Positions 1-7,076 of a stretch of DNA of 41,352 bases are shown in pieces. The DNA comes from an uncultured Bacteroidota bacterium (GTDB taxonomy: Bacteria > Bacteroidota > Bacteroidia > Flavobacteriales > Flavobacteriaceae): the NCBI GenBank assembly GCA_902635965.1, contig CACPQA010000016.1, positions 1-41,352 on the forward strand, read 5' to 3'. Position 1 is the stretch's first letter; each line of letters starts with the position of its first letter. Below the pieces are notes generated by a model. It searched no databases. It was given only the letters and a program-made list of their open reading frames with translations, and was not told the DNA's origin. The translations under genes were made by a program, and so were the position numbers.

Positions 1-1
1 G

Positions 2-1168
2 ATGTTTGATGATCCTGATTTTGTTATAACTGAACCTGTATCCAATAGACCTGGTGCAATTAGATATGTAAGTAGTAATCCTTTAGTTGCTGATATTGTA
101 GGAAATAAAATTGTAATTAAAGGTCCTGGAACCTGCATAATTACTGCAATACAAGATGGAACTAGAAAATATACTCAAGGAATAGCTTCATCTGTTTTTA
201 CAGTTAGTGATCGAGATGATGATGGCGATGGGGTAGGAGACAGTATAGACAACTGCCCCGATGTTGCCAATCCAGACCAGCTCGACACTGACTTTGATGG
301 AATAGGGGATGCTTGTGACGAAGATATAGATGGAGACGGATTTTTAAATACTGAGGAAGAAGAATGTGGCTCTGATCCAGAAGATATAAACAGTATACCA
401 GAGGATAGGGATGGTGATGGAATATGTGATGGCAAAGACATCTGTCCTGATGACCCGAATCCAAACCAGCTCGATGTGGACTTAGATGGGGTAGGTGACG
501 CCTGTGATAACTGCGTCGAAGACTCGAATCCAGATCAGGAGGATATGGATCTAGATGGAGAAGGAGACGCCTGTGACAAAGATATAGACGGTGACGGTTT
601 TTTAAATACTGAGGAAGAAGTATGCGGTTCTGATCCAAGAGATATAAACAGCATGCCAGAGGATGGAGATGGTGATGGAATATGCGACGGCAAAGACAAC
701 TGTCCTTCTGTTGCGAATCCAGACCAGGAGGACATGGACCTAAATGGAGAGGGTGACGTTTGTGACGATGATATAGACGGGGACAGTTGGTCGAACGAAG
801 TGGAAGAAAAATGTGGTACCGATCCAAGGGATCCAAATAGTTATCCAAAAGACAGAGATGGAGACGGTATTGCCAGTTGTGAGGACTCAGATGATGGCGA
901 AATTTATGTATCACCACTTCTAACACCTGGTGTTAATGGTCCAGAGGCTACATGGCAAGTAAAACATATAGAACAGTACGGCACCTCATCGGTTAAAGTA
1001 TACAACCGAAACGGACAGCTGGTATTTAGTAAAAGAAATTACCAAAATGATTGGGCAGGGACTTATCAAGAGACGGGAGAACTGTTACCTGCAGGATCGT
1101 ATTACTATCTAGTAGAAGTACAAGAGACAGGTAAGGTTAAAAAAGGATGGTTGTATTTGACTTATTAA
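2..1168 (+). CDS. Thrombospondin type 3 repeat adhesin with T9SS type B sorting domain (5' truncated by window edge)
   Basis: This is the C-terminal 388 residues of a larger secreted protein. The frame is open to the left edge, so the first ATG is probably internal. Residues 1-69 look like one bacterial Ig-like domain. Residues 70-300 are Asp-rich thrombospondin type 3 repeats (DxDxDGxxD, paired with DNCP and GDACD), a calcium-binding fold. Residues about 305-388 match the CHU_C / gliding-motility C-terminal domain: a VKVYNRNGQLVF strand, LPAGSYYYLVEV, and a terminal KKGWLYLTY. In Bacteroidota that domain directs export by the type IX system and surface attachment. By family analogy the role is adhesion or surface binding; the ligand is unknown. 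The stop overlaps the convergent HAD gene by 4 bases. Calls for repeats and sorting domain are strong; the function is inferred. Confidence 0.88.
   Translation: MFDDPDFVITEPVSNRPGAIRYVSSNPLVADIVGNKIVIKGPGTCIITAIQDGTRKYTQGIASSVFTVSDRDDDGDGVGDSIDNCPDVANPDQLDTDFDGIGDACDEDIDGDGFLNTEEEECGSDPEDINSIPEDRDGDGICDGKDICPDDPNPNQLDVDLDGVGDACDNCVEDSNPDQEDMDLDGEGDACDKDIDGDGFLNTEEEVCGSDPRDINSMPEDGDGDGICDGKDNCPSVANPDQEDMDLNGEGDVCDDDIDGDSWSNEVEEKCGTDPRDPNSYPKDRDGDGIASCEDSDDGEIYVSPLLTPGVNGPEATWQVKHIEQYGTSSVKVYNRNGQLVFSKRNYQNDWAGTYQETGELLPAGSYYYLVEVQETGKVKKGWLYLTY
209..898 (+). repeat. Tandem thrombospondin type 3 repeat block inside the adhesin gene
   Basis: About 230 codons of Asp/Gly/Cys-rich calcium-binding repeats. 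A 258-base (86-codon) period is visible. The segment starting at 323 (DIDGDGFLNTEEE, then CGSDP, then DGDGICDGKD) recurs at 581 with few changes. A third, more diverged unit starts at 770, only 189 bases later. The third interval is therefore shorter by 63 bases, as expected if one internal DNCP/DGVGDACD sub-block was lost or gained by unequal recombination. Confidence 0.8.
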
Positions 1169-1779
1169 ACTAATTCACTAAAGTCTTTAACCTTTCCTAT
1201 AAGACTATATTCAAGATTTTTCTCTTTTGTATTTGTGTAACCATTAACAAACACAAAATCAAATTTATATTCACTGGCTGTAAAATTGTCATATTTGCTA
1301 TCTCCAAAGAAAATAGTATCCCCTTCAAGTTGTATTTCTTTCAGGTGCTGGATTTTTGATTTTGGCCCTCCTCCCAAATAGAATATGTAATTATTTAGAT
1401 TTTTGTTACTAACTAAAATTTTCACCTCCTCTTCATCAGCCCCGGTTAGAATAAATATTTTTTTTGAATTATGATATTTCACAATGAATTCTTTAACACC
1501 CTTTACAAGCTGACATTTAGGAAGAGTCGAAAGATTTAACTCATAGTATTCCTTTAAAACTTTATTTAAAACAAATTCATCTTTAATAAATTTACCTAGC
1601 TTGACATTTCTTGAGACACCGGAATTTTTAGAAAAATAATCATATGTAAGGATAGATAATTCTTGATTTAGGTTTTCATCTAAAACAAGTTTCATATTTA
1701 ATTTTCTCTGACTATTTGCATCAAGTATGACCCCGTCAAAGTCTAAAATTATATTTTTATATATAGATAAATCTATCAT
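1165..1779 (-). CDS. HAD-superfamily hydrolase
   Basis: Predicted cytoplasmic HAD phosphatase or phosphotransferase of 204 residues. Motif I is LDFDGVILD near residue 14 (the DxD nucleophile and acid). Motif II is the Thr in ILTGA. A Lys in KSKIQHLK fits motif III, and FGDSKYD fits motif IV. It resembles phosphoglycolate-phosphatase-like HADs with a helical cap, but the substrate cannot be read from sequence. I chose the ATG at 1779 over the TTG at 1788 because a TAnnTTTG box lies at 1791-1798 and the protein then begins MIDLSIYKN just ahead of motif I. It is last in a minus-strand run with the histidine phosphatase and Rieske lipoproteins, 28 bases after the former. Its stop overlaps the convergent adhesin gene. 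Family certain, substrate unknown. Confidence 0.8.
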   Translation of the reverse strand: MIDLSIYKNIILDFDGVILDANSQRKLNMKLVLDENLNQELSILTYDYFSKNSGVSRNVKLGKFIKDEFVLNKVLKEYYELNLSTLPKCQLVKGVKEFIVKYHNSKKIFILTGADEEEVKILVSNKNLNNYIFYLGGGPKSKIQHLKEIQLEGDTIFFGDSKYDNFTASEYKFDFVFVNGYTNTKEKNLEYSLIGKVKDFSELV

Positions 1780-1807
1780 TTGAGGCAATACAAAAATATG
1801 AATACTT

Positions 1808-2392
1808 TTAAATTGAATCTTTGGTCATCTGTCCTTCCATGGGGTAAAAGAGTAGTTCATGACTTATAATTCCATCACAAATATTTACAAAATAAAGATT
1901 GCTGTTGTTGTTATCCTCTATTTGACTATAGGATTTATTTTTTATTAGAATATTAGTGGTCTCTGGAATAGTATTGCTATGACCAACAATTAAAACTTTT
2001 TTACCCTTGTTTTCTTCCAAGAAGCTTTCGTAGGTTATTTCCTTTGGTCTATATAATTCAATTTTTACCTTTTTTTCTTCAGATGTTGGAATAACAGTAG
2101 ATATTGTTCTTTTGGTATCTGTAGATAATATCTTGTCAATTTCAATTTTTCGAAATATTTCGGACCATTTTTCGGCTCTCAAAAGACCACGTTTGTTTAG
2201 TAATGGATCCTCTTCGTTTATATTAGTCCTAACTTTTTCGGCATGTCTGATAAGATAAACGCTTGTGCATTTGTCATTGTCAAACCTGTCGCATGATATC
2301 AAGCTCATAAATAAAATGAGCTTAAATATTTTTTTTAGAGTTACGACTTGGTAATACTCAAAGTTGAACCCATTACGTTTGTTTCGTAACAT
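1808..2392 (-). CDS. Histidine phosphatase (phosphoglycerate mutase-like) family lipoprotein
   Basis: A SixA/PhoE-like histidine phosphatase, predicted to act outside the inner membrane. The RH catalytic motif is LIRHAEK (His50), a downstream Arg is in STDTKRT, and the second catalytic His is in VGHSNT (His138). A hydrophobic stretch ending LISC (Cys34) looks like a lipoprotein signal with lipobox. The N-terminus is awkward. The only ATG ahead of the signal is at 2392, which gives a 21-residue n-region and overlaps the upstream Rieske gene by 52 bases. The next in-frame ATG (2308) is already inside the hydrophobic core. No GTG or TTG lies between, so initiation may use a rarer codon. Physiological substrate is unknown. 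Confidence 0.78.
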   Translation of the reverse strand: MLRNKRNGFNFEYYQVVTLKKIFKLILFMSLISCDRFDNDKCTSVYLIRHAEKVRTNINEEDPLLNKRGLLRAEKWSEIFRKIEIDKILSTDTKRTISTVIPTSEEKKVKIELYRPKEITYESFLEENKGKKVLIVGHSNTIPETTNILIKNKSYSQIEDNNNSNLYFVNICDGIISHELLFYPMEGQMTKDSI

Positions 2393-2817
2393 TCTAATAC
2401 GTCATCTGTTGAACCAGGAGTTGTACAATCTGAGGGGTAGGAGTTATTGTGACTAGAACAGACAAATCTTTCTTGGTTGCTATTATATGACCAAGCATTT
2501 CTTGTGCCTTGATGAGGGCAACTATTCGTAAATGCTCTGTAGTTAGTGTCACTGAGCTTAAGTATTAACATATTTTGTTGTGTAAAATTCATCCACCCTC
2601 TGGATTGAAGGATACTAAAAGAAGGATCGTCTAAATCAATTGAAACAACATTGCCTTGAACTGTTACTCCTGTAATAGCTGAATCTGAACTTCCACTATA
2701 TCCATCGTCGTCATCTCCCTTTGAACAAGCTTCAATCAAAGTTACACCGAACATAGCTAGAGCTACTTGAGGGCAAACGTTTTCTAAAAATTCTCTCCTT
2801 TTATATCTATTATTCAT
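2341..2817 (-). CDS. Rieske [2Fe-2S] lipoprotein with Tat-like signal
   Basis: A 158-residue small Rieske ferredoxin, predicted to be exported folded and lipid-anchored. The N-terminus has RYKRREFLENV (twin Arg at 7-8) followed by a hydrophobic stretch ending IEAC (Cys31). This suggests Tat export with lipidation, although Glu at -2 of the lipobox is unusual. Cluster ligands fit CxH...CxxH: Cys100 and His102 in CPHQG, Cys120 and His123 in CSSHN. The spacing matches soluble Rieske proteins. There is no attached oxygenase or cytochrome domain, so it would be an electron carrier. It starts 9 bases after the HEFGH lipoprotein gene and overlaps the histidine phosphatase gene, so the three are probably co-transcribed. 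Redox partner unknown. Confidence 0.85.
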   Translation of the reverse strand: MNNRYKRREFLENVCPQVALAMFGVTLIEACSKGDDDDGYSGSSDSAITGVTVQGNVVSIDLDDPSFSILQSRGWMNFTQQNMLILKLSDTNYRAFTNSCPHQGTRNAWSYNSNQERFVCSSHNNSYPSDCTTPGSTDDVLECYETNVMGSTLSITKS

Positions 2818-2826
2818 AATTAAAAT

Positions 2827-3399
2827 TTATTGAGTCTCAGTTTTTAACAATTCTCTTATTATTTCACATTCTTCATCTGTCCATTCAATGTAATCAACAC
2901 CTGTAAAAAAATCCTCCACTTCTCTTTGAAACAAAGTATATTCTACAGAACGAACGTTCGGTGCCATAAGACCCCCACCGTCGTGAGAAGCATTAAATAC
3001 ATCGTGTCCAAATTCATGATACATTAGAAAAAGTTGCTCCCCTAAGGTTAGGTTTCTAAAGACAGTTTCATCAACTTGTATTTTTACATAATCATGGCAT
3101 GAGCCCAAGGCTCTGGCCGCTGTTCCTCCAGCTAAGTCTGCCTCAGATACAAATTCAACATCCGTTATGTTTGACAAATCCTTACCATACAAAGCGGCTG
3201 ACTCTACAAAAATATCCCAAAATGTGGGTAAATTCTTAGCATTCGCTTTGCTATAAATTGGATCATTGTCATAATCAGGAACGACACTTTCTTCTTGTAG
3301 ATAACCCTTTAGTTCTTCCTCTCCATCACCACTAGAACAGTTTATTAATAAAAATATAGAAAAGACAACTATAAAAGCCTTAAAAAAAATATTCGTCAT
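2827..3399 (-). CDS. Putative zinc metallopeptidase lipoprotein (HEFGH motif)
   Basis: A 190-residue predicted lipoprotein. With the ATG at 3399 it starts MTNIFFKAF, and its hydrophobic signal ends LINC (Cys21). I reject the longer start at 3456, because that region is the glnA terminator and adds a second hydrophobic stretch. Residues 128-132 are HEFGH, the HExxH zinc-peptidase motif. A further His lies seven residues on (His139 in NASHDGGG), followed by GLM. That resembles a metzincin active site but is one residue longer than the canonical HExxHxxGxxH. I do not recognise a named family. A TAnnTTTG box at 3405-3412 sits just before the start. It leads a likely four-gene minus-strand run. 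Zinc peptidase activity is inferred from the motif only. Confidence 0.7.
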   Translation of the reverse strand: MTNIFFKAFIVVFSIFLLINCSSGDGEEELKGYLQEESVVPDYDNDPIYSKANAKNLPTFWDIFVESAALYGKDLSNITDVEFVSEADLAGGTAARALGSCHDYVKIQVDETVFRNLTLGEQLFLMYHEFGHDVFNASHDGGGLMAPNVRSVEYTLFQREVEDFFTGVDYIEWTDEECEIIRELLKTETQ

Positions 3400-3404
3400 A
3401 TCTG

Positions 3405-3412
3405 CAAAAGTA
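3405..3412 (-). promoter_or_regulatory. Possible -7 box for the HEFGH lipoprotein gene
   Basis: The minus strand reads TACTTTTG, matching the Bacteroidota -7 element TAnnTTTG, five bases before the ATG at 3399. The transcript would be leaderless or nearly so. No clear TTG -33 element is seen at 17-19 bases, and the site abuts the glnA terminator, so this is tentative. Confidence 0.3.
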
Positions 3413-3450
3413 AAAAAAATAAAAAAAAGCATCCTCAGGTAAGGATGCTT
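3413..3450 (-). terminator. Intrinsic terminator of the glutamine synthetase gene
   Basis: A perfect 8-bp stem (AAGCATCC at 3427-3434 with GGATGCTT at 3443-3450) encloses an 8-base loop. On the minus strand it is followed by a long run of T broken by a single A (3413-3426). It lies 24 bases after the glnA stop and is correctly oriented. Confidence 0.8.
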
Positions 3451-3473
3451 ATTCAAATAGTACTATAATATAA

Positions 3474-4478
3474 TCAAATAGCTCCCTTAACAGTTTTAAT
3501 TATTCTACCTGCAATTTTATAAGGATCTCCATTTGAAGCAGGTCGTCTGTCTTCTAACCAACCTTTCCATCCATTCTCAACAGTCATAATAGGAATTCGA
3601 ATTGATGCACCTCTATCAGAAACACCGTAACTAAATTCAGTAATTGATTGAGTTTCATGCTCACCTGTAAGACGCTGATCGTTGTCTGCACCGTAAACAT
3701 CAATATGTTCTTTAACAACTGGCCTGAAAGCTTCACATATTTTTTCGTATGTTTTTTGATCTCCGCATGTTCTTAAAGTTGAGTTTGAAAAATTAGCGTG
3801 CATCCCAGATCCGTTCCAGTCTGTTGCTCCTAGCGGTTTTGGATGGTATTCGATTGCCAAACCGTAACTTTCAGCAGTTCTCTCAAGTAAATATCTTGCG
3901 ACCCACATTTCATCCCCAGCTTGTTTAGCTCCTTTTGCAAATGTCTGGAATTCCCATTGTCCAGCTGCAACTTCTGCATTGGTTCCCTCTACATTGATTC
4001 CTGCTTCCAAACAAATATCTAAATGCTCATCCATAACATCTCTTCCGAAAGTATTTTTACCACCCACAGAACAATAAAACTGGCCTTGAGGGGTTTGATC
4101 TTTTGGGAATCCGAGTGGCAAATTTGTTTCAGGATCCCATAAAAAATATTCTTGTTCAAAACCAAACCAGAAATCATTATCGTCATCATCAATTGTTGCT
4201 CTTCCATTTGATTCATGCGGTGAACCGTCTGCATTTAAAACCTCAGTCATTACAAGGAAAGCGTTTTTCCTAACAGGATCTGGATATACTGCAACAGGTT
4301 TAAGCAAACAGTCTGAAGATCCACCTTCGGCTTGTTGTGTAGAACTACCATCAAATGACCACATTGGACAGTCACTTAATTTTCCACCAAATTTTTCAAC
4401 TATTTTTGTTTTACTTCTTAGATTAGCGGTTGGTTTATAACCATCTAACCATATATATTCTAATTTTGTTTTACTCAT
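3474..4478 (-). CDS. glnA: Type II glutamine synthetase (GSII)
   Basis: Cytoplasmic ATP-dependent ligation of ammonium to glutamate. At 334 residues it is the short eukaryote-like GSII form rather than the ~470-residue GSI. Visible motifs: the beta-grasp region with FDGSSTQQAEGG (42-53), the catalytic FGFEQEYFLW (105-114), EGTNAEVAAGQWEFQ (164-178), DWNGSGMHANFS (220-231) and EDRRPASNGDPY (309-320). It starts at the ATG 4478, has a private terminator and faces away from purM across 217 bases. It is about 5 kb from the amt-glnK locus, so it would assimilate the ammonium imported there; direct co-regulation cannot be read from the sequence. GSII is common in flavobacteria, so this is not an obvious foreign gene. 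The subtype symbol glnII would also be acceptable. Confidence 0.96.
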   Translation of the reverse strand: MSKTKLEYIWLDGYKPTANLRSKTKIVEKFGGKLSDCPMWSFDGSSTQQAEGGSSDCLLKPVAVYPDPVRKNAFLVMTEVLNADGSPHESNGRATIDDDDNDFWFGFEQEYFLWDPETNLPLGFPKDQTPQGQFYCSVGGKNTFGRDVMDEHLDICLEAGINVEGTNAEVAAGQWEFQTFAKGAKQAGDEMWVARYLLERTAESYGLAIEYHPKPLGATDWNGSGMHANFSNSTLRTCGDQKTYEKICEAFRPVVKEHIDVYGADNDQRLTGEHETQSITEFSYGVSDRGASIRIPIMTVENGWKGWLEDRRPASNGDPYKIAGRIIKTVKGAI

Positions 4479-4497
4479 AAGATTCGATTTAGAATTT

Positions 4498-4505
4498 CAA
4501 ATGTA
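4498..4505 (-). promoter_or_regulatory. Possible -7 box of the glnA promoter
   Basis: The minus strand reads TACATTTG, an exact TAnnTTTG match, 19 bases before the glnA ATG. The nearest upstream TTG is only 13 bases away, so the -33 element is not convincing. The remaining glnA-purM gap (to 4695) is A/T-rich and shows no gene. Confidence 0.35.
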
Positions 4506-4695
4506 TAATTTTGATTTTCAAGTTATTGTTAATAATCCTTTTAGATATTAACACTGTAAATGATTTATGAATTTTTTAAAAATTATTAAACATTATTAAA
4601 ATTATACCAAAAAAAACTATTGATTTTTGTGTTAATCTTAAAAAAAAAATCAAAAAAAATACTATACATTTAATTAAAAGTCTGATAAAAAAATA

Positions 4696-5865
4696 ATGAC
4701 AAAAGATAGATATGATTCTAGGGGAGTTTCAGCTGATAAAAAAGATGTTCATGATTCCATAAAAAAAATTGACAGGGGTTTATTTCCGAATGCATTTTGT
4801 AAAATAGTTCCTGACTATATTTCAAATAATAAAGATTACTGTCTTGTGATGCATTCAGATGGGGCTGGAACAAAATCTTCACTAGCATATGCTTATTGGA
4901 GGGAAACAGGAAATTTAGATGTTTGGAAAGGTATTGCTCAAGATGCTTTAGTAATGAATATAGACGATTTATTGTGTGTGGGAGCTACTGATAACATAAT
5001 GTATTCCTCTACTATTGGTAGAAATAAAAAATTAATATCAGGTGATGTAATTTCGTCTATAATAAATGGAACGGAGGAGCTTATAAATGAGTTTAAAGAG
5101 TATGGGGTCAATATTTATAGTACTGGGGGAGAAACTGCAGACGTTGGGGATCTCGTAAGAACTATTATTGTAGACTCGACAGTTATAGCTAGATTAAAAA
5201 AAACCGAAGTGATTGATAACGCCAATATCTGTGATGGAAATGTCATTGTTGGCCTTGCCTCTTTTGGAAAAAGTATATATGAAAAAAAATACAATAGTGG
5301 TATTGGTAGCAATGGTCTAACTTCAGCCAGACACGATGTTTTTCATTCATTTATTGGGGAAAAATATCCCGAAACATATGATAACAACATTTCTAAAAAT
5401 CTTATATACTCTGGAAGTAAGAAGCTTCTTGACAAAATAGAAGGTCTTCCATTAGACATAGGAAGTTTAGTTTTGTCACCCACTAGAACTTATTCACCTG
5501 TTGTAAAAAAGATTTTTTCTGAAATTGGTAGATCTAAAATTAATGGTATGATTCATTGCACTGGGGGTGGTCAAACTAAAATATTACACTTTATAGACAA
5601 ACTGCGCGTGATAAAAGATAATTTATTTCCAACTCCTCCAATATTTAAGCTAATTCAAAATGAGTCGAAAACTAAATGGAAAGAAATGTACAAGGTTTTC
5701 AATATGGGTCATAGATTAGAAATATACACGAATGAACACAATGCCAGTAAAATAATAGATATTGCATTGTCTTTTAATATAGAGGCTCAAATTATTGGGA
5801 GAGTTGAAAAGGCAAGACAAAAATCTCTTCTAATACAGTCTCCGTGGGGAAATTTTGACTATTAA
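4696..5865 (+). CDS. purM: Phosphoribosylformylglycinamidine cyclo-ligase (AIR synthetase)
   Basis: Cytoplasmic step 5 of de novo purine synthesis: ATP-dependent ring closure of FGAM to AIR. The protein is 389 residues, the long form seen in Bacteroidota (E. coli about 345). N-terminal SRGVSADKKDVHDSI is followed by the PurM signature region MHSDGAGTKSS (52-62). AQDALVMNIDDLLCVGA and STGGETADVGD line the active site, and MIHCTGGGQTKI is in the C-terminal AIRS_C domain. The Gly-rich N-terminal loop of E. coli PurM is replaced by the Bacteroidota version. It starts at ATG 4696 after a 217-base divergent gap. The haem-b561-like gene follows 11 bases after its stop and is probably co-transcribed. 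Confidence 0.94.
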   Translation: MTKDRYDSRGVSADKKDVHDSIKKIDRGLFPNAFCKIVPDYISNNKDYCLVMHSDGAGTKSSLAYAYWRETGNLDVWKGIAQDALVMNIDDLLCVGATDNIMYSSTIGRNKKLISGDVISSIINGTEELINEFKEYGVNIYSTGGETADVGDLVRTIIVDSTVIARLKKTEVIDNANICDGNVIVGLASFGKSIYEKKYNSGIGSNGLTSARHDVFHSFIGEKYPETYDNNISKNLIYSGSKKLLDKIEGLPLDIGSLVLSPTRTYSPVVKKIFSEIGRSKINGMIHCTGGGQTKILHFIDKLRVIKDNLFPTPPIFKLIQNESKTKWKEMYKVFNMGHRLEIYTNEHNASKIIDIALSFNIEAQIIGRVEKARQKSLLIQSPWGNFDY

Positions 5866-5876
5866 TTTTTTTTAAA

Positions 5877-6488
5877 TTGAAAAAAACATTCATTTTAACA
5901 TTTTTTATTTTTCTTGGTCTAAACGGACAGGAGGATAAAGTTTTATTAGAGACACTTTTTGACAAAGAGGAAATTGAAGAAAGTGAAAAATTGCTGCCCG
6001 AAAGAATGGTATTTACGCAATCTCTTTTATGGGGTAAAAATGGATTTTTTAGAAAAACTGGGATATCAAATTTAAATAAAGAGCAGAGAGTTAAAGAATT
6101 AAAAGTTAGAAAAGTAATGTTAAAATCACACCAAATCATCGGTTACTTAACCCTTGCAGGGATGATTACCCAAGGTATATTAGGTGGCAAATTATACAAC
6201 AATTGGGAACGAAACCTTTATAATACCCATAAAACTTTGGGTAATATTGTTACAGCATCTTATTTTACTGGTGCGGGTTTATCTCTATTTGCTCCACCTC
6301 CTTTGGTCAATAGAAAAGTCGAAGGATTTAATTCAATAAAAGCACACAAGATTTTAGCAACTATTCACTTTTCAGGTATGCTTGCCACTAACTATTTTTC
6401 AAAAAAAAACACAGATTTTCACAAATATTCAGCCTATACAACTTTTGCCAGCTATTTTGCTGCTGTTGTAGTTTTTAAATTTAAGTAA
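5877..6488 (+). CDS. Cytochrome b561-like four-helix membrane protein
   Basis: A 203-residue protein starting at TTG 5877 (MKKTFILTFF...), with an N-terminal signal peptide and a short soluble segment. Four hydrophobic helices follow, at about 84-104, 117-138, 156-174 and 182-201. Each begins with or carries a His: His85 (KSHQIIGY), His118 (NTHKTLGN), His157 and His164 (KAHKILATIHF) and His182 (FHKYSAY). This is the layout of b561-type cytochromes, where paired His residues ligate haem b. The next gene, with no intergenic base, is YceI-family. E. coli yceJ-yceI pairs the same two kinds of protein, which supports a shared envelope redox or quinone-related role. Haem binding is inferred from the His pattern, not shown. 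Confidence 0.68.
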   Translation: MKKTFILTFFIFLGLNGQEDKVLLETLFDKEEIEESEKLLPERMVFTQSLLWGKNGFFRKTGISNLNKEQRVKELKVRKVMLKSHQIIGYLTLAGMITQGILGGKLYNNWERNLYNTHKTLGNIVTASYFTGAGLSLFAPPPLVNRKVEGFNSIKAHKILATIHFSGMLATNYFSKKNTDFHKYSAYTTFASYFAAVVVFKFK

Positions 6489-7037
6489 ATGAAACAATTT
6501 CTATTATTTTTATTTTTTATAGTTACAAATCAAGTTTATTCCCAGTCAGTTAAGTGGTCTTTAAGTACAGATGAATCGTTTATAAGCTATGATGGCAAAC
6601 ATTTTCTTCATAGTTGGTCTGGTAAAAATGAAAAGATAAGAGGTGTTATTATTGAAAACACTGAAGAAAAAAAATTTAAAGAAATAGCCATTGCTATGCT
6701 TGTAAAAGATTTCGATAGTGGAAATGGTAACAGAGATTCAAATATGTTAGAGCTTTTGGAAACTATAAATTTCCCAAAAATAGAATACTATTCTGATAAT
6801 ATTTCACTAGATAAGGATAAAACTTCATTTTCGGGTAACCTAAATTTCCATGGTATATCAAGAAATTTAAATATAAATTCTACAATAAAAATGACTGCTG
6901 AAAAAATAGTTTTAAGTGGAGAATTTAAAGTATCCCTTTTGGACCACAACGTTAAATTGCCAACTTTTATGATGAGAAGTATTGAAAAAGATGTTTTGAT
7001 TAAATATCAATTACTTTTCAATAAAATTGATAATTAG
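6489..7037 (+). CDS. Secreted YceI-family lipocalin-like protein
   Basis: A 182-residue protein with a clear signal peptide (cut near VYSQS, about residue 19). A YceI-type beta barrel follows: VKWSLS at the first strand, MLVKDFDSGNGNRDSNMLELLE as the conserved helix segment, FPKIEYYS, then SGNLNFHGISRNLNI. YceI proteins are periplasmic barrels that bind isoprenoid or quinone-like lipids in the structures known to me; the ligand here is inferred only. It abuts the b561-like gene (stop and start adjacent), so the two are translationally linked. The final codons overlap the -33 box of the prfA promoter. Confidence 0.85.
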   Translation: MKQFLLFLFFIVTNQVYSQSVKWSLSTDESFISYDGKHFLHSWSGKNEKIRGVIIENTEEKKFKEIAIAMLVKDFDSGNGNRDSNMLELLETINFPKIEYYSDNISLDKDKTSFSGNLNFHGISRNLNINSTIKMTAEKIVLSGEFKVSLLDHNVKLPTFMMRSIEKDVLIKYQLLFNKIDN

Positions 7038-7055
7038 AATTTATAAGTAAATTTG
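7027..7055 (+). promoter_or_regulatory. Predicted prfA-pyrF promoter (TTG-N18-TAAATTTG)
   Basis: TTG at 7027-7029, an 18-base spacer and TAAATTTG at 7048-7055 match the Bacteroidota primary-sigma consensus in both elements and spacing. The start site would fall near 7060, leaving a leader of about 16 bases before the prfA ATG. Confidence 0.6.
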
Positions 7056-7076
7056 CAAGTGTCCAATATAAATTAA

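Noticed and set aside
175-926. Long minus-strand open frames (88, 240 and 66 codons) opposite the adhesin
   Set aside because: They are low-complexity Ser/Pro or His/Leu-rich complements of the Asp-rich calcium-binding repeat DNA, with no domain and a clear coding frame on the other strand.
3400-3456. Upstream extension of the HEFGH lipoprotein to 3456
   Set aside because: It would place the start inside the glnA terminator and add a second hydrophobic N-terminal stretch before a complete signal peptide.
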